Shown: positions 41,025-48,971 of the stretch, in pieces
How positions within the stretch are numbered: the stretch's first letter is position 1
Layout of the letters: each line of letters starts with the position of its first letter
Source: CAIVAT01 sp037128705
Lineage (GTDB): Bacteria; Bacteroidota; Bacteroidia; Bacteroidales; FEN-979
Direction of reading: 5' to 3'
Assembly (NCBI GenBank): GCA_037128705.1
Contig: JBAXVX010000020.1
Coordinates: 1-64,000 of the forward strand
DNA length: 64,000 nt
The notes under the pieces: model-generated
Told to the model about the DNA's origin: nothing
Seen by the model: only the letters and a program-made list of their open reading frames with translations
The model's database searches: none
Translations under genes and position numbers: made by a program

Positions 41025-42454
41025 AGAACCTGCAACCAGTCATTTATAAATCGGTCGAGATCATCGATGCCGGATCAGAGGGCATGGCCGTAGGAAAGAT
41101 CAACGACCAGATCATATTTGTGCCCTTCGTAGTGCCCGGCGATGTGGTGGATGTCCAGCTGACCCGAAAGAAAAAAAGATATCTTGAAGGAAAGGCGGTT
41201 TTTCTGCACACGGCCTCTTCCAAGAGAATTGAGCCACACTGCACCCATTTCGGATTGTGTGGCGGATGCCGCTGGCAAAACATGAAATATGAAGATCAGC
41301 TGTTCTATAAGCAAAAACAGGTTTTCGACAGTTTCACCCGGATTGGAAAACTGGAAAATCCAACCATCCTGCCCATTTTATCTTCACCAAAAATCAGGTA
41401 TTACCGGAACAAGCTTGACTTCACCTTTTCAAACCATCGCTGGCTGACTGATGATGACCGCATCCGGGAGTCGGGAACTGTAAACACCGATGCGTTGGGA
41501 TTTCATATTCCCCAGTTTTTTGACAAGGTCGTCGATATTCAGGAATGTTTTCACCAAAAGGATCCGTCCAATGCCATCCGGACTGAAATGCGGAAATTTG
41601 CCGTTGAACATAAGCTAAGTTTCTACGATGTGCGCACCTGGCAGGGCTTCCTTCGCAACCTGATCATCCGAAATACCGAAGCCGGGGGTTTTATGGTGAT
41701 CATGGTTTTCCGCCACGAAGATGATATCATCCCTGTAATGCTTGATCATCTTGCAGCCCGGTTCCCCGAAATAACCAGTCTATTCTATGTGATCAACCCC
41801 AAACAGAACGACACCATCTACGACCTCGGCTTTAACCTGTTCCGGGGTGATCCCTATATCATCGAGACAATGCCGTCATTCCGCCCGGGAGGCAAAGAGA
41901 TTGAATTCAGGATCGGGCCTGCCTCATTTTTCCAGACCAACTCGTTCCAGGCAGTGAACCTTTACAGGACGGCTGCAGAATTTGCAGAATTCACCGGCGA
42001 TGAACATGTATACGATCTCTATACCGGAACTGGGACCATCGCCAATTACATCGCCCCGTATGTTCAGAGGGTCATTGGGATTGAATCAGTGGAAGCAGCC
42101 ATTGCCGACGCGAAAGTCAACGCCCGGATCAACGGAATCCAAAATACCTTCTTTTTCGCCGGGGAGGCCGAGAAGATGCTGACCCCTGCTTTTTTTGAAT
42201 CAAACGGCAGACCGGATATTATCATCACCGATCCACCCCGAAACGGGATGCACGAAAAAGTTGTGCACGCCATCCTGGATGCAAAACCATCAAAGGTCGT
42301 TTATGTCAGCTGCAATCCGGCAACCCAGGCCAGGGACCTGGCCCTGATGAACGAACACTACCTGATGGAAAAATGTCAGCCGATAGATATGTTTCCACAT
42401 ACACACCATGTTGAAAATGTTGCGCTGCTGAGATTGCGGGAGGGAATCTGTTAA
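41021..42454 (+). CDS. rlmD: 23S rRNA (uracil-5-)-methyltransferase, RlmD type
   Basis: 477 residues. An N-terminal TRAM domain (SEGMAVGKINDQIIFVPFVVPGDVV) binds RNA, and four cysteines (CTHFGLCGGCRWQNM plus a later one) hold a [4Fe-4S] cluster. The C-terminal methyltransferase part has YDLYTGTGTIANYIA (SAM site), DPPRNGMHEKVV and the nucleophile and proton-handling region VYVSCNPATQARDL. The family methylates U1939 or U747 of 23S rRNA, or tRNA U54; assignment to RlmD is by overall similarity. The ATG overlaps the hydE stop by 4 bp. Confidence 0.88.
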   Translation: MKNLQPVIYKSVEIIDAGSEGMAVGKINDQIIFVPFVVPGDVVDVQLTRKKKRYLEGKAVFLHTASSKRIEPHCTHFGLCGGCRWQNMKYEDQLFYKQKQVFDSFTRIGKLENPTILPILSSPKIRYYRNKLDFTFSNHRWLTDDDRIRESGTVNTDALGFHIPQFFDKVVDIQECFHQKDPSNAIRTEMRKFAVEHKLSFYDVRTWQGFLRNLIIRNTEAGGFMVIMVFRHEDDIIPVMLDHLAARFPEITSLFYVINPKQNDTIYDLGFNLFRGDPYIIETMPSFRPGGKEIEFRIGPASFFQTNSFQAVNLYRTAAEFAEFTGDEHVYDLYTGTGTIANYIAPYVQRVIGIESVEAAIADAKVNARINGIQNTFFFAGEAEKMLTPAFFESNGRPDIIITDPPRNGMHEKVVHAILDAKPSKVVYVSCNPATQARDLALMNEHYLMEKCQPIDMFPHTHHVENVALLRLREGIC

Positions 42455-42485
42455 TTGTTCAGGTCATATTCATTCAGAAGAAAGG

Positions 42486-42995
42486 CTACCCCTGCCGGCT
42501 ATGGATCCATTCAACGAGCTTGTCGGGATTCAGTCTTTTTGCATCGACTGTAAAATCTGCCTGTTCATAATAAAATTTACGCTGTTCAATCTGTGAACTG
42601 ACGTTCGCTTCAAAATCATTCACCGGCATGGCCTTAAGCAAGGGCCTTTTCCATTTGGCCTGCTGCAAGCGTCCGATCAGGTCGGACACTTCCCATTTCA
42701 GGTAAATTGAAACCCCCGATTCCTTTATAAAACGCATGTTGTCGAAAAAGCAGGGGGTTCCTCCTCCTGTGGCGATTACAACATCATCATAATTTATCGT
42801 TTCGAGTAGAAGCGATTGTTCGATCGTTCTGAACCCTGCTTCATCATATTTTTCAAAAAAATCAAGGACCCTGATACGGAACTGCTGTTCGAACAGATGA
42901 TCGAGGTCCAGGAACGAGAACCCAAGCTTTTCAGCAAGCAGGCGCCCCAGTTTCGATTTTCCCGAGGCCATATAACCAATGAGGTAGATACGCAT
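42486..42995 (-). CDS. aroK: Shikimate kinase
   Basis: 169 residues, the normal length. It phosphorylates shikimate at O3 in chorismate synthesis. Motifs: P-loop GYMASGKSKLGR, the shikimate-binding Asp in FLDLDHLFEQ and Arg in FRTIEQSLL, VVIATGGGTPCF, and the lid arginine in KRPLLK. The ATG at 42995 is chosen because the protein then begins MRIYLIGYMASGK. Chorismate is also the substrate of MqnA, encoded 5 kb away. Confidence 0.95.
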   Translation of the reverse strand: MRIYLIGYMASGKSKLGRLLAEKLGFSFLDLDHLFEQQFRIRVLDFFEKYDEAGFRTIEQSLLLETINYDDVVIATGGGTPCFFDNMRFIKESGVSIYLKWEVSDLIGRLQQAKWKRPLLKAMPVNDFEANVSSQIEQRKFYYEQADFTVDAKRLNPDKLVEWIHSRQG

Positions 42996-43021
42996 TGCTG
43001 TAAAATTATGAATATTTTTCA

Positions 43022-43029
43022 TAACTTTG
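43022..43029 (+). promoter_or_regulatory. -7 promoter box of the DUF1573-yajC operon
   Basis: TAACTTTG matches TAnnTTTG, 24 bp before the DUF1573 ATG. A TTGC at 42995-42998 is a little far (23 bp) for the -33 site. Confidence 0.45.
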
Positions 43030-43053
43030 CACTGCAATACAAGGAGTCAAAAC

Positions 43054-43533
43054 ATGCTTCAGAAAAAACTTTCCCAACTATTTCTAATGATAACCCTCCT
43101 CCTGATGTGGGGATGCAACCAGGGTGGTCCAAACGGGGAGGGGACCCTTTCAACCGATGTGGTGAACAATCCCAATTCGGCCAGTGGCAAAGCCAATCAT
43201 GATGCGCTTCCGGTCATTACCTTTACTGAAACCGAGCATGATTTTGGCCGGATTCTTGAAGGTGAGACAGTTTCCTATATCTTTAATTTTAAGAATACCG
43301 GCAAATCCGATCTCATCATTGCAGAGGTATCCACCTCGTGCGGGTGTACCGTTCCCTCCTACCCTAAGATGCCCGTTCGCCCGGGAGAATCGGGAACCGT
43401 GAAAGTGGCATTCAACAGCAATGGGAAAAGAGGATTCCAGAATAAAAATGTAGTCGTCGTTTCCAACACCCAACCCAATACCACCATCATCAGGATCAAA
43501 GCCCAGGTGGTGAATCCGGCAACAGAAAAGTAG
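43054..43533 (+). CDS. DUF1573 lipoprotein
   Basis: 159 residues. Signal sequence with lipobox (LFLMITLLLMWGC, Cys20). The mature part is a single Ig-like DUF1573 domain: FTETEHDFGRILEGETVSYIFNFKNTG, DLIIAEVSTSCGCTVPSYPKMPVRPGESGTVKVAFNS. The function is unknown; such proteins are abundant in the Bacteroidota envelope. It has one of the few clear Shine-Dalgarno sites here (AAGGAG at 43041-43046, 7 bp before the ATG). It is the first gene of a set continuing with yajC. Confidence 0.9.
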   Translation: MLQKKLSQLFLMITLLLMWGCNQGGPNGEGTLSTDVVNNPNSASGKANHDALPVITFTETEHDFGRILEGETVSYIFNFKNTGKSDLIIAEVSTSCGCTVPSYPKMPVRPGESGTVKVAFNSNGKRGFQNKNVVVVSNTQPNTTIIRIKAQVVNPATEK

Positions 43534-43554
43534 CTGGTCAGATAGTGAAAAAAA

Positions 43555-43589
43555 TCGTAGTTCTTAATTCGTAAATCTAAAATCGCAAT
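43555..43589. repeat. Heptamer array (TCGTAAA type) before yajC
   Basis: Five 7-bp units with a TC at each start (TCGTAGT, TCTTAAT, TCGTAAA, TCTAAAA, TCGCAAT), ending 4 bp before the yajC ATG. It is a degenerate copy of the TCGTAAT array at 33421. Confidence 0.7.
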
Positions 43590-43593
43590 TTTT

Positions 43594-43923
43594 ATGACAA
43601 ACCTTTTGAATATCCTATTGATGACTCCTCAGGGCCAGGGCGGACAGCAGAGTGGCTGGATGTCATTTTTACCCCTTTTGCTGATCATTGTCGTCTTCTA
43701 TTTCTTTTTTATCCGTCCTCAGATGAAGCGGTCAAAAGATCAGAAAAAATTCAAAGAAAACCTCCAGAAGGGACAGAAAATAATCACCATTGGTGGCATA
43801 CATGGCCGGATTGTTGAGATCCAGGAAACTACCGTAACAATCGAAGTTGAAAACAATGTACGGCTCCGCGTTGAGAAAACAGCCGTCGCCATGGACAACA
43901 CCCAGACCATCGAAGCGAAGTAA
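43594..43923 (+). CDS. yajC: Preprotein translocase subunit YajC
   Basis: 109 residues with one membrane segment (FLPLLLIIVVFYFFFIRPQMKRSKDQ) followed by the soluble YajC domain (LQKGQKIITIGGIHGRIVEIQETTVTIEV). It works with SecDF in protein export. The Gly/Gln-rich N-terminus is typical for Bacteroidota. It lies between the DUF1573 and ybbR-like genes. Confidence 0.95.
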   Translation: MTNLLNILLMTPQGQGGQQSGWMSFLPLLLIIVVFYFFFIRPQMKRSKDQKKFKENLQKGQKIITIGGIHGRIVEIQETTVTIEVENNVRLRVEKTAVAMDNTQTIEAK

Positions 43924-43944
43924 ATTGTTCAAAACCATCGACCG

Positions 43945-44535
43945 ATGAAATCCGATTTTCTTGAATTCATCGGAAATGCCCGGCAACGCCGCAGTGAAAA
44001 ATTCAGGAATCACTTGCCTGTTTTCATTGTGTGCCTGGTTATTTCAATTTTTATTTGGACGCTGGTAAGGCTCTCCAAAGACTATTACTATTCGATCGAG
44101 TACCGTTTGAATTTTACCCATGTACCCGGAAACCTAAAAATGACGGGCTGTTCCGATTCAACGATGAATCTGCGGATCAAGGTGCAGGGCTTTGAATTTT
44201 TCTCTGAGCAATTCATCATCAAACAGGACAGGGAATTCGAAGTCAGCCTGCGCAATGTGCGATTAACGAACAGCGGCGATCATATCCTGGGATACCTGGT
44301 GACAAACCGGATCGGAAAGGAGATCATTGCACAGTCGAATTTCCCGAGCGATGTCTATTTTGTTTCGCCCGACACGCTTTTTTTTGAATTCGAGAAGTCA
44401 TCGATAAAGCGCATTCCTGCCCGCACATCCAGTACCTTTATCAGGATGCAGGTAGGTGGAAAAGACACGGTGATGCACCTGTCGGACAGCCTGATGCATC
44501 ACATTGACATGAAAACCATACCAAAGAAGCACTGA
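43945..44535 (+). CDS. Short YbbR/CdaR-like membrane protein
   Basis: 196 residues. One N-terminal membrane segment (LPVFIVCLVISIFIWTLVRL, about 24-43) is followed by a single beta-rich module (YRLNFTHVPGNLKMTGCSDSTMNLRIKVQGFEFF). The gene position between yajC and coaE matches the ybbR-like gene of other Bacteroidota, whose product is usually over 300 residues with several repeats; this one appears shortened. YbbR-type proteins in other phyla regulate the cyclic-di-AMP cyclase; that role is not shown here. Confidence 0.7.
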   Translation: MKSDFLEFIGNARQRRSEKFRNHLPVFIVCLVISIFIWTLVRLSKDYYYSIEYRLNFTHVPGNLKMTGCSDSTMNLRIKVQGFEFFSEQFIIKQDREFEVSLRNVRLTNSGDHILGYLVTNRIGKEIIAQSNFPSDVYFVSPDTLFFEFEKSSIKRIPARTSSTFIRMQVGGKDTVMHLSDSLMHHIDMKTIPKKH

Positions 44536-44538
44536 CTG

Positions 44539-45168
44539 ATGTTAAAAATAGGTCTTACCGGGAACATTGGAAGCGGCAAAACCATGGTCTCAGAGATTTT
44601 CTCTGTACTGGGGATTCCCGTTTATAATGCCGACAGGGAATCAAAAAAGTTCCTGGATGATCCGAATGTTAAAAATGCGGTCATCAAGCATTTCGGCTAT
44701 GGCATCCTCACCAACAATCATGAGGTAAACCGCCGGTCGCTGGCATCCATTGTTTTCACCGATGAGAAAGCGCTTCTCATTTTAAATTCGATTCTCCATC
44801 CGCGTGTTAAGGAGGATTTCCGCAACTGGGCAAACCTTCAAACAGGAAAACCTTACGTGATGCAGGAGGCGGCCATCATCTTTGAAAGCGGGTCCGGCAA
44901 GGAATATGATTATGTTATTCATGTTTCCTGTCCAAAAGAAACAGCCATCGACCGTGTCATGAAAAGAGACAACATCGATGGCCATTCTGTACTTCGGCGG
45001 ATGCAGTTTCAAATTGAAGAAACAGAGAAATCGCTGCTGGCAAATTTCATCATCCGCAATGACGGCTCCGAACTTGTCATTCCCCAGGTCCTGGCCATTC
45101 ATCAACAGTTGCTAGAGATTGGCACGAACCGCAACAATGAAATTACGCCCGGGGCTGCTGATGCCTGA
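44539..45168 (+). CDS. coaE: Dephospho-CoA kinase
   Basis: 209 residues, the normal length. It performs the last step of CoA synthesis. P-loop GLTGNIGSGKT, VYNADRESKKFL (substrate Asp), LHPRVKEDFRNW, EAAIIFESG and the lid RVMKRDNIDGHSVLRRM are present. It starts 3 bp after the ybbR-like gene. Its last 57 bp overlap the end of the convergent TonB receptor gene. Confidence 0.95.
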   Translation: MLKIGLTGNIGSGKTMVSEIFSVLGIPVYNADRESKKFLDDPNVKNAVIKHFGYGILTNNHEVNRRSLASIVFTDEKALLILNSILHPRVKEDFRNWANLQTGKPYVMQEAAIIFESGSGKEYDYVIHVSCPKETAIDRVMKRDNIDGHSVLRRMQFQIEETEKSLLANFIIRNDGSELVIPQVLAIHQQLLEIGTNRNNEITPGAADA

Positions 45169-47529
45169 AGAAAATTTCCTGTAATTTTCATCCGTGATAT
45201 TCTCCAAACCCAACTCAACATTCACGTGACGTTCAATCTGGTAGCTTAATTTCAGGTTCAGGGTATACCATGCCGGCATCCCATACTGGGTGGCGTACCG
45301 TTCATTGTCTTCACCGCTGTTGCTGTATTGGCTCATGCGCTTCCATCCATTGTACACAACGTAGAAATCACCCTTGAATTTCGTTACTTCGAGGCGGAAG
45401 GAGGTCATTCCAAACACCGGTGGAATGTGATCAAGCGGCAATCCTGCCGTTTCGTCATATCCGTAAGTATAGGTAAGGTTGCTCAGGATTGAAAATGAAC
45501 GGGTAACCTGGGCCAGGATGCTTCCCTGCAGTCCGCAGATGTATGCGCTGCCAGTGTTCACAGGTGCAAGGGTCTGGTATTTAACCCCGTCCATGGTAAT
45601 TGAATCCTGACCATTGTAGGCAAACGGCCTGATTACCTGTGCATTCCTCAGCCAGTTGTAAAAGCCGGTTCCCTCAATCCTTACCTTCCCGAGGATCGTT
45701 TTGGCAACAGAAAGTTCAAGATTGTACGAATATTCGGGTTTCAGGTCTGGGTTGGGAACAACAATGGTCTGCGCCTCCACAACATTGATTTTGGTTAGAT
45801 CATCCATATTGGGCGCCCTGAATCCGCTGGAACCGACCAGCGAGAATTTCCAGTCGTATCCGGGTTTTGCAAGAAGGCCCAGATAGCCGTTCAATGCGGC
45901 ATTCTTCTGGGAAATGTTCGGATCGAACGGGATGGCTGCTATTTTCACCATGGTATCGGAGTAGGCTGCGTTCATGGTCACATAATTGAAACGGAGTCCC
46001 TGTGAAAATTCCAGCACTTTTCCGATCTGCCAGTTATTCGACAGGAATGCAGAAAGATACATCATGTTGGCCTTCTGGTCGGGAAACCGTGTTGCACGGT
46101 CGTAGGTAATGCTGCCGGTATTAATATTCTCATTGTACGCGGTGGATCCAACTTTGTTGTAATCAAGTTCGATGCCGTAGTAGAGTTTATCACTGGCACA
46201 GATCTTTTTATCAAAATCTGCATTCACTGAGAATACCCCGACTGTTTCAAGGTTGTATTTCTTTTTCGAACTTCCAAAGCCACGCTGGATCCGGTCTTCC
46301 TTAACATACTGGTAACCAACGATAATTGAGGAGTGATCGAAGATAACACCATTTACATTGTATTCTGCCTTCAGTGAGCCGAGGAAACGGGATTGCGGTC
46401 CGTAATACCATTCGGCATAGGTCATGGTGCTGTCGTTCTGCATCTCAGTCAACCGGTCATAGCGAGGTATGTTACTCGAATTCGAGTACTGGACATTGAT
46501 GATGTAACGGCTGTGAACTGATGGCTGGAAAAGTACTTTACCCAGGAAATTGTACTGTGAATATGCAGAACCTTTCTGTATCCATGGCTTTTCGTTGGCA
46601 ACAGTAACGTCATTATCATTCACACGGTCGGCATAAAAGAGGCGCTGGCCAAATGTACCATAGGCCGGGTTGCATACCCTGCCTTCGCGGAGATCGCCAA
46701 AATCGCTGTAAGAGAAATTCAGGAGAAGAGCCAGTTTGTTCCATCCAAGGTTAAGATTGATACCACCTGTTTTCTCCGTGTTTGCAGATGAAAACCGCCC
46801 AAGCAGGCTTCCATGAATCTCTGTTTTTCCGGTTGTTGACAACACCGGATCCTTTGTAATGAAGTTGATGACACCACCCAGGGCATCGCTTCCATACACG
46901 GTGGAACCCGGACCATACAGGATCTCCGTCGAAGCCAATCCGAAAGGGTCAACAGTAATCGCATTCTGCAAATGGCCAGCACGATAAATTGCATTGTTCA
47001 TGCGAATTCCATCAACAACCAGCAGGACTTTGTTGGCTTCGAAACCGCGCAGTACCGGGCTGCCACCACCCAACTGGCTGGTTTGAACGAACACCTGTCC
47101 GGTTTGTTCAAGCATGATCCCGGCATTCTGCGGGTTCTGGAAAGCGATATCCTTGGCCTGGATCACCTCGATTTTGTTGGGCAGATCAGATCTTTTTTCT
47201 TCAGCCCTGTTCCCTGTAACCACATATTCGTCGAGTTTGATCACATTTTCAGTAAGATAGATACACCCCGATGAGGGAACTTCGGATTTTAAAACGCTGA
47301 ATGCCTGGAATGCTACATGCGTAAAATTAATTGACTCATCTGCTTTAAAACCAGTGAGATCAGCTACACCATCCGCGTTGGTCACAACCATGACAGTTTT
47401 GCCGGAATTAGAAATATTGACCTGCCCGATGGGCTGAAGGTCAGATTTGTCCAGGACTTTAATCTTCTGGCTTTGCGCTGAAACAGCGCAGAAAACCAGG
47501 AATAAAAAAAGTATTTTAGTTAATCTCAT
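45112..47529 (-). CDS. TonB-dependent outer-membrane receptor (heme/metal-type)
   Basis: 805 residues. Signal peptide (LFLFLVFCAVSAQS), a CarboxypepD_reg-like domain (KIKVLDKSDLQPIGQVNISN), a plug domain (DEYVVTGNRAEEKRSDLPNKIEVI; GGGSPVLRGFEANKVLLVVDG; IYRAGHLQNAITVD; GPGSTVYGSDALGGVINF) and a 22-strand barrel ending GRNFIVAVRANL. The plug sequence is like hemoglobin/heme or copper receptors rather than the SusC glycan type. The substrate is not certain. An AT-rich palindrome lies just upstream, and a small membrane protein gene precedes it on the same strand. Confidence 0.9.
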   Translation of the reverse strand: MRLTKILFLFLVFCAVSAQSQKIKVLDKSDLQPIGQVNISNSGKTVMVVTNADGVADLTGFKADESINFTHVAFQAFSVLKSEVPSSGCIYLTENVIKLDEYVVTGNRAEEKRSDLPNKIEVIQAKDIAFQNPQNAGIMLEQTGQVFVQTSQLGGGSPVLRGFEANKVLLVVDGIRMNNAIYRAGHLQNAITVDPFGLASTEILYGPGSTVYGSDALGGVINFITKDPVLSTTGKTEIHGSLLGRFSSANTEKTGGINLNLGWNKLALLLNFSYSDFGDLREGRVCNPAYGTFGQRLFYADRVNDNDVTVANEKPWIQKGSAYSQYNFLGKVLFQPSVHSRYIINVQYSNSSNIPRYDRLTEMQNDSTMTYAEWYYGPQSRFLGSLKAEYNVNGVIFDHSSIIVGYQYVKEDRIQRGFGSSKKKYNLETVGVFSVNADFDKKICASDKLYYGIELDYNKVGSTAYNENINTGSITYDRATRFPDQKANMMYLSAFLSNNWQIGKVLEFSQGLRFNYVTMNAAYSDTMVKIAAIPFDPNISQKNAALNGYLGLLAKPGYDWKFSLVGSSGFRAPNMDDLTKINVVEAQTIVVPNPDLKPEYSYNLELSVAKTILGKVRIEGTGFYNWLRNAQVIRPFAYNGQDSITMDGVKYQTLAPVNTGSAYICGLQGSILAQVTRSFSILSNLTYTYGYDETAGLPLDHIPPVFGMTSFRLEVTKFKGDFYVVYNGWKRMSQYSNSGEDNERYATQYGMPAWYTLNLKLSYQIERHVNVELGLENITDENYRKFSSGISSPGRNFIVAVRANL

Positions 47530-47538
47530 TTGAATGGG

Positions 47539-47557
47539 GTTAAATATATATTTTAAC
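47539..47557. promoter_or_regulatory. AT-rich palindrome upstream of the TonB receptor
   Basis: GTTAAATATATATTTTAAC has perfect 6-bp arms around an AT centre and ends 10 bp before the start codon. It has the size of a metal-regulator box, but no specific match can be claimed. Confidence 0.35.
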
Positions 47558-47613
47558 AGAGCCGTTGGCGACAGCTGTGCATGAAAATAAAAATAATAAA
47601 GGAAGAGGCAATG

Positions 47614-48108
47614 CTAGGCTAACTCAGGAGGAGGACTCCAGGTGCCAAGAGTTGGAGAATTAATAGAGATTTCGAGTTTCGGGAACAGTAGCTCGGAGAA
47701 TCCGTCCATGTTAAGTTCGATGGCCGGAATGGACGAAAAGATCATCACCTGGTGATCCCATAGAGCCGGATGGTCCCTGTTTTTGGGCTCCTGTTTCAGT
47801 CCGGCAAAAAGTCCGGTCTCTTTGACATCATGGATACAAACAAACACCGTGGTATTCCCGGTTGATATTTCCCTGACAATATCATACATGGCGCCTTTGT
47901 ACCTGAACTCCTTTTTATCGATCCGCTGGAATTCACGATCCTTTTCCGGGTGGTCGATTTTCAGGATGACCATTTTTGAGGAACGATGCTGAATGGCAGC
48001 CTGCATCTCCTTTTTAATTACATGTCTCTTCACTTCAAAAAGGAGATAATATCCAATCGAGTTGAAAAGCAAAACTAACAGAATCAGAAAAGCCAGAGAT
48101 TTTTTCAA
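47614..48108 (-). CDS. Small membrane-anchored protein of unknown function
   Basis: About 164 residues. The best start is the TTG at 48108, giving MKKSLAFLILLVLLFN, a clear membrane anchor; a TTG at 48135 is also in frame but overlaps the -7 box at 48133. After the anchor come basic and mixed residues and an ending with SPPPELA. No known family is recognised. The gene lies 84 bp before the TonB receptor on the same strand and may be co-expressed with it. Confidence 0.55.
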   Translation of the reverse strand: MKKSLAFLILLVLLFNSIGYYLLFEVKRHVIKKEMQAAIQHRSSKMVILKIDHPEKDREFQRIDKKEFRYKGAMYDIVREISTGNTTVFVCIHDVKETGLFAGLKQEPKNRDHPALWDHQVMIFSSIPAIELNMDGFSELLFPKLEISINSPTLGTWSPPPELA

Positions 48109-48132
48109 ATTCAGAAGGTGCCGGATGAACCG

Positions 48133-48140
48133 CAAAGGTA
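48133..48140 (-). promoter_or_regulatory. -7 promoter box of the small membrane protein gene
   Basis: TACCTTTG on the minus strand. Transcription would begin near 48126, which favours the TTG start at 48108. Confidence 0.45.
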
Positions 48141-48181
48141 AAGAAATTTGTATTGTTGGGAAACCTGAATGCCAAATCGCG

Positions 48182-48189
48182 TATTTTTG
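48182..48189 (+). promoter_or_regulatory. -7 promoter box of mqnA
   Basis: TATTTTTG, 17 bp before the mqnA ATG. TTGTTG at 48153-48158 is the nearest -33 candidate, 23 bp away. Confidence 0.45.
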
Positions 48190-48206
48190 CGTGAGAAACC
48201 TGTCTT

Positions 48207-48953
48207 ATGGAACTACTGAAAATATCTGCCGTCTCCTATCTGAATACATTCCCATTTGTTTACGGGATAAGGGAATCCGGACTATTACAAAATTTCGCAC
48301 TTGAGCTGGATGTTCCCTCCATCTGTGCTGAAAAGCTGGAAAACGGAACGGTCGACATCGCCCTGGTTCCGGTGGGTGCGTTGCCCGGGATCGGGCAGTT
48401 CCATCATATTTCCGACCATTGTATTGGTGCTGTGGGTGAAGTAAAAACCGTGTTACTTCTGTCAAAGGTCCCATTGGAAAAGATAAGCCAGGTTTACCTT
48501 GACTATGATTCGCGCACCTCTGTTGAGCTGGTCAAGGTGCTTGCAAAGAGATCCTGGAAGATTGACCCGCAATGGAAAAACCTGAAATCGGGTGAGGCCC
48601 TCTCGATGGATAATCTGGAGTCGCTGGTAGCCATTGGGGACAAGACCTTCGGGATCAGGCCGAATTTCCCTTATGTTTATGACCTTGCAGAAGCCTGGAT
48701 CGATTATACCGGGTTGCCATTTGTCTTTGCAGCGTGGGTTTCACGCAAAAAACTGGATGATGACCGGCTGATGCAGTTCAGCCGGGCCCTTGCCTGGGGA
48801 GTGAGCCACAAACGTGAGTCGCTTGAATATTTCAGTGATAAACTGCCAGGTTGTGACGATTGCCTTTCGTACCTTGAGAACAATATCTCCTACGATTTCG
48901 ATGAAAAAAAGAAAATGGGACTATCGAAATTTTTAGGTTACCTGTCTGAGTGA
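48207..48953 (+). CDS. mqnA: Chorismate dehydratase MqnA (futalosine menaquinone pathway)
   Basis: 248 residues with a periplasmic-binding-protein-like fold. MELLKISAVSYLNTFPFVYG, IALVPVGALPGIG, LDYDSRTSVELVKVL and IGDKTFGIRPNFPYVYDLAEAW are typical MqnA sequences. It turns chorismate into 3-[(1-carboxyvinyl)oxy]benzoate, the first step of menaquinone synthesis through futalosine. Other pathway genes are outside the window. The stop codon is formed by the first bases of a heptamer array (48951). Confidence 0.92.
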   Translation: MELLKISAVSYLNTFPFVYGIRESGLLQNFALELDVPSICAEKLENGTVDIALVPVGALPGIGQFHHISDHCIGAVGEVKTVLLLSKVPLEKISQVYLDYDSRTSVELVKVLAKRSWKIDPQWKNLKSGEALSMDNLESLVAIGDKTFGIRPNFPYVYDLAEAWIDYTGLPFVFAAWVSRKKLDDDRLMQFSRALAWGVSHKRESLEYFSDKLPGCDDCLSYLENNISYDFDEKKKMGLSKFLGYLSE

Positions 48954-48971
48954 CGAATGACGAGTGACGAA
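48951..48971. repeat. Heptamer array between mqnA and yidC
   Basis: Three units TGACGAA, TGACGAG, TGACGAA fill the whole gap between these convergent genes. The first supplies the mqnA TGA stop, and the array ends one base before the yidC stop codon. Confidence 0.8.

Noticed and set aside
7923..48971. CRISPR array or phage attachment sites
   Set aside because: The repeats are 7-8 bp tandem units without spacers, no cas or integrase gene is present, and copies lie inside housekeeping genes.
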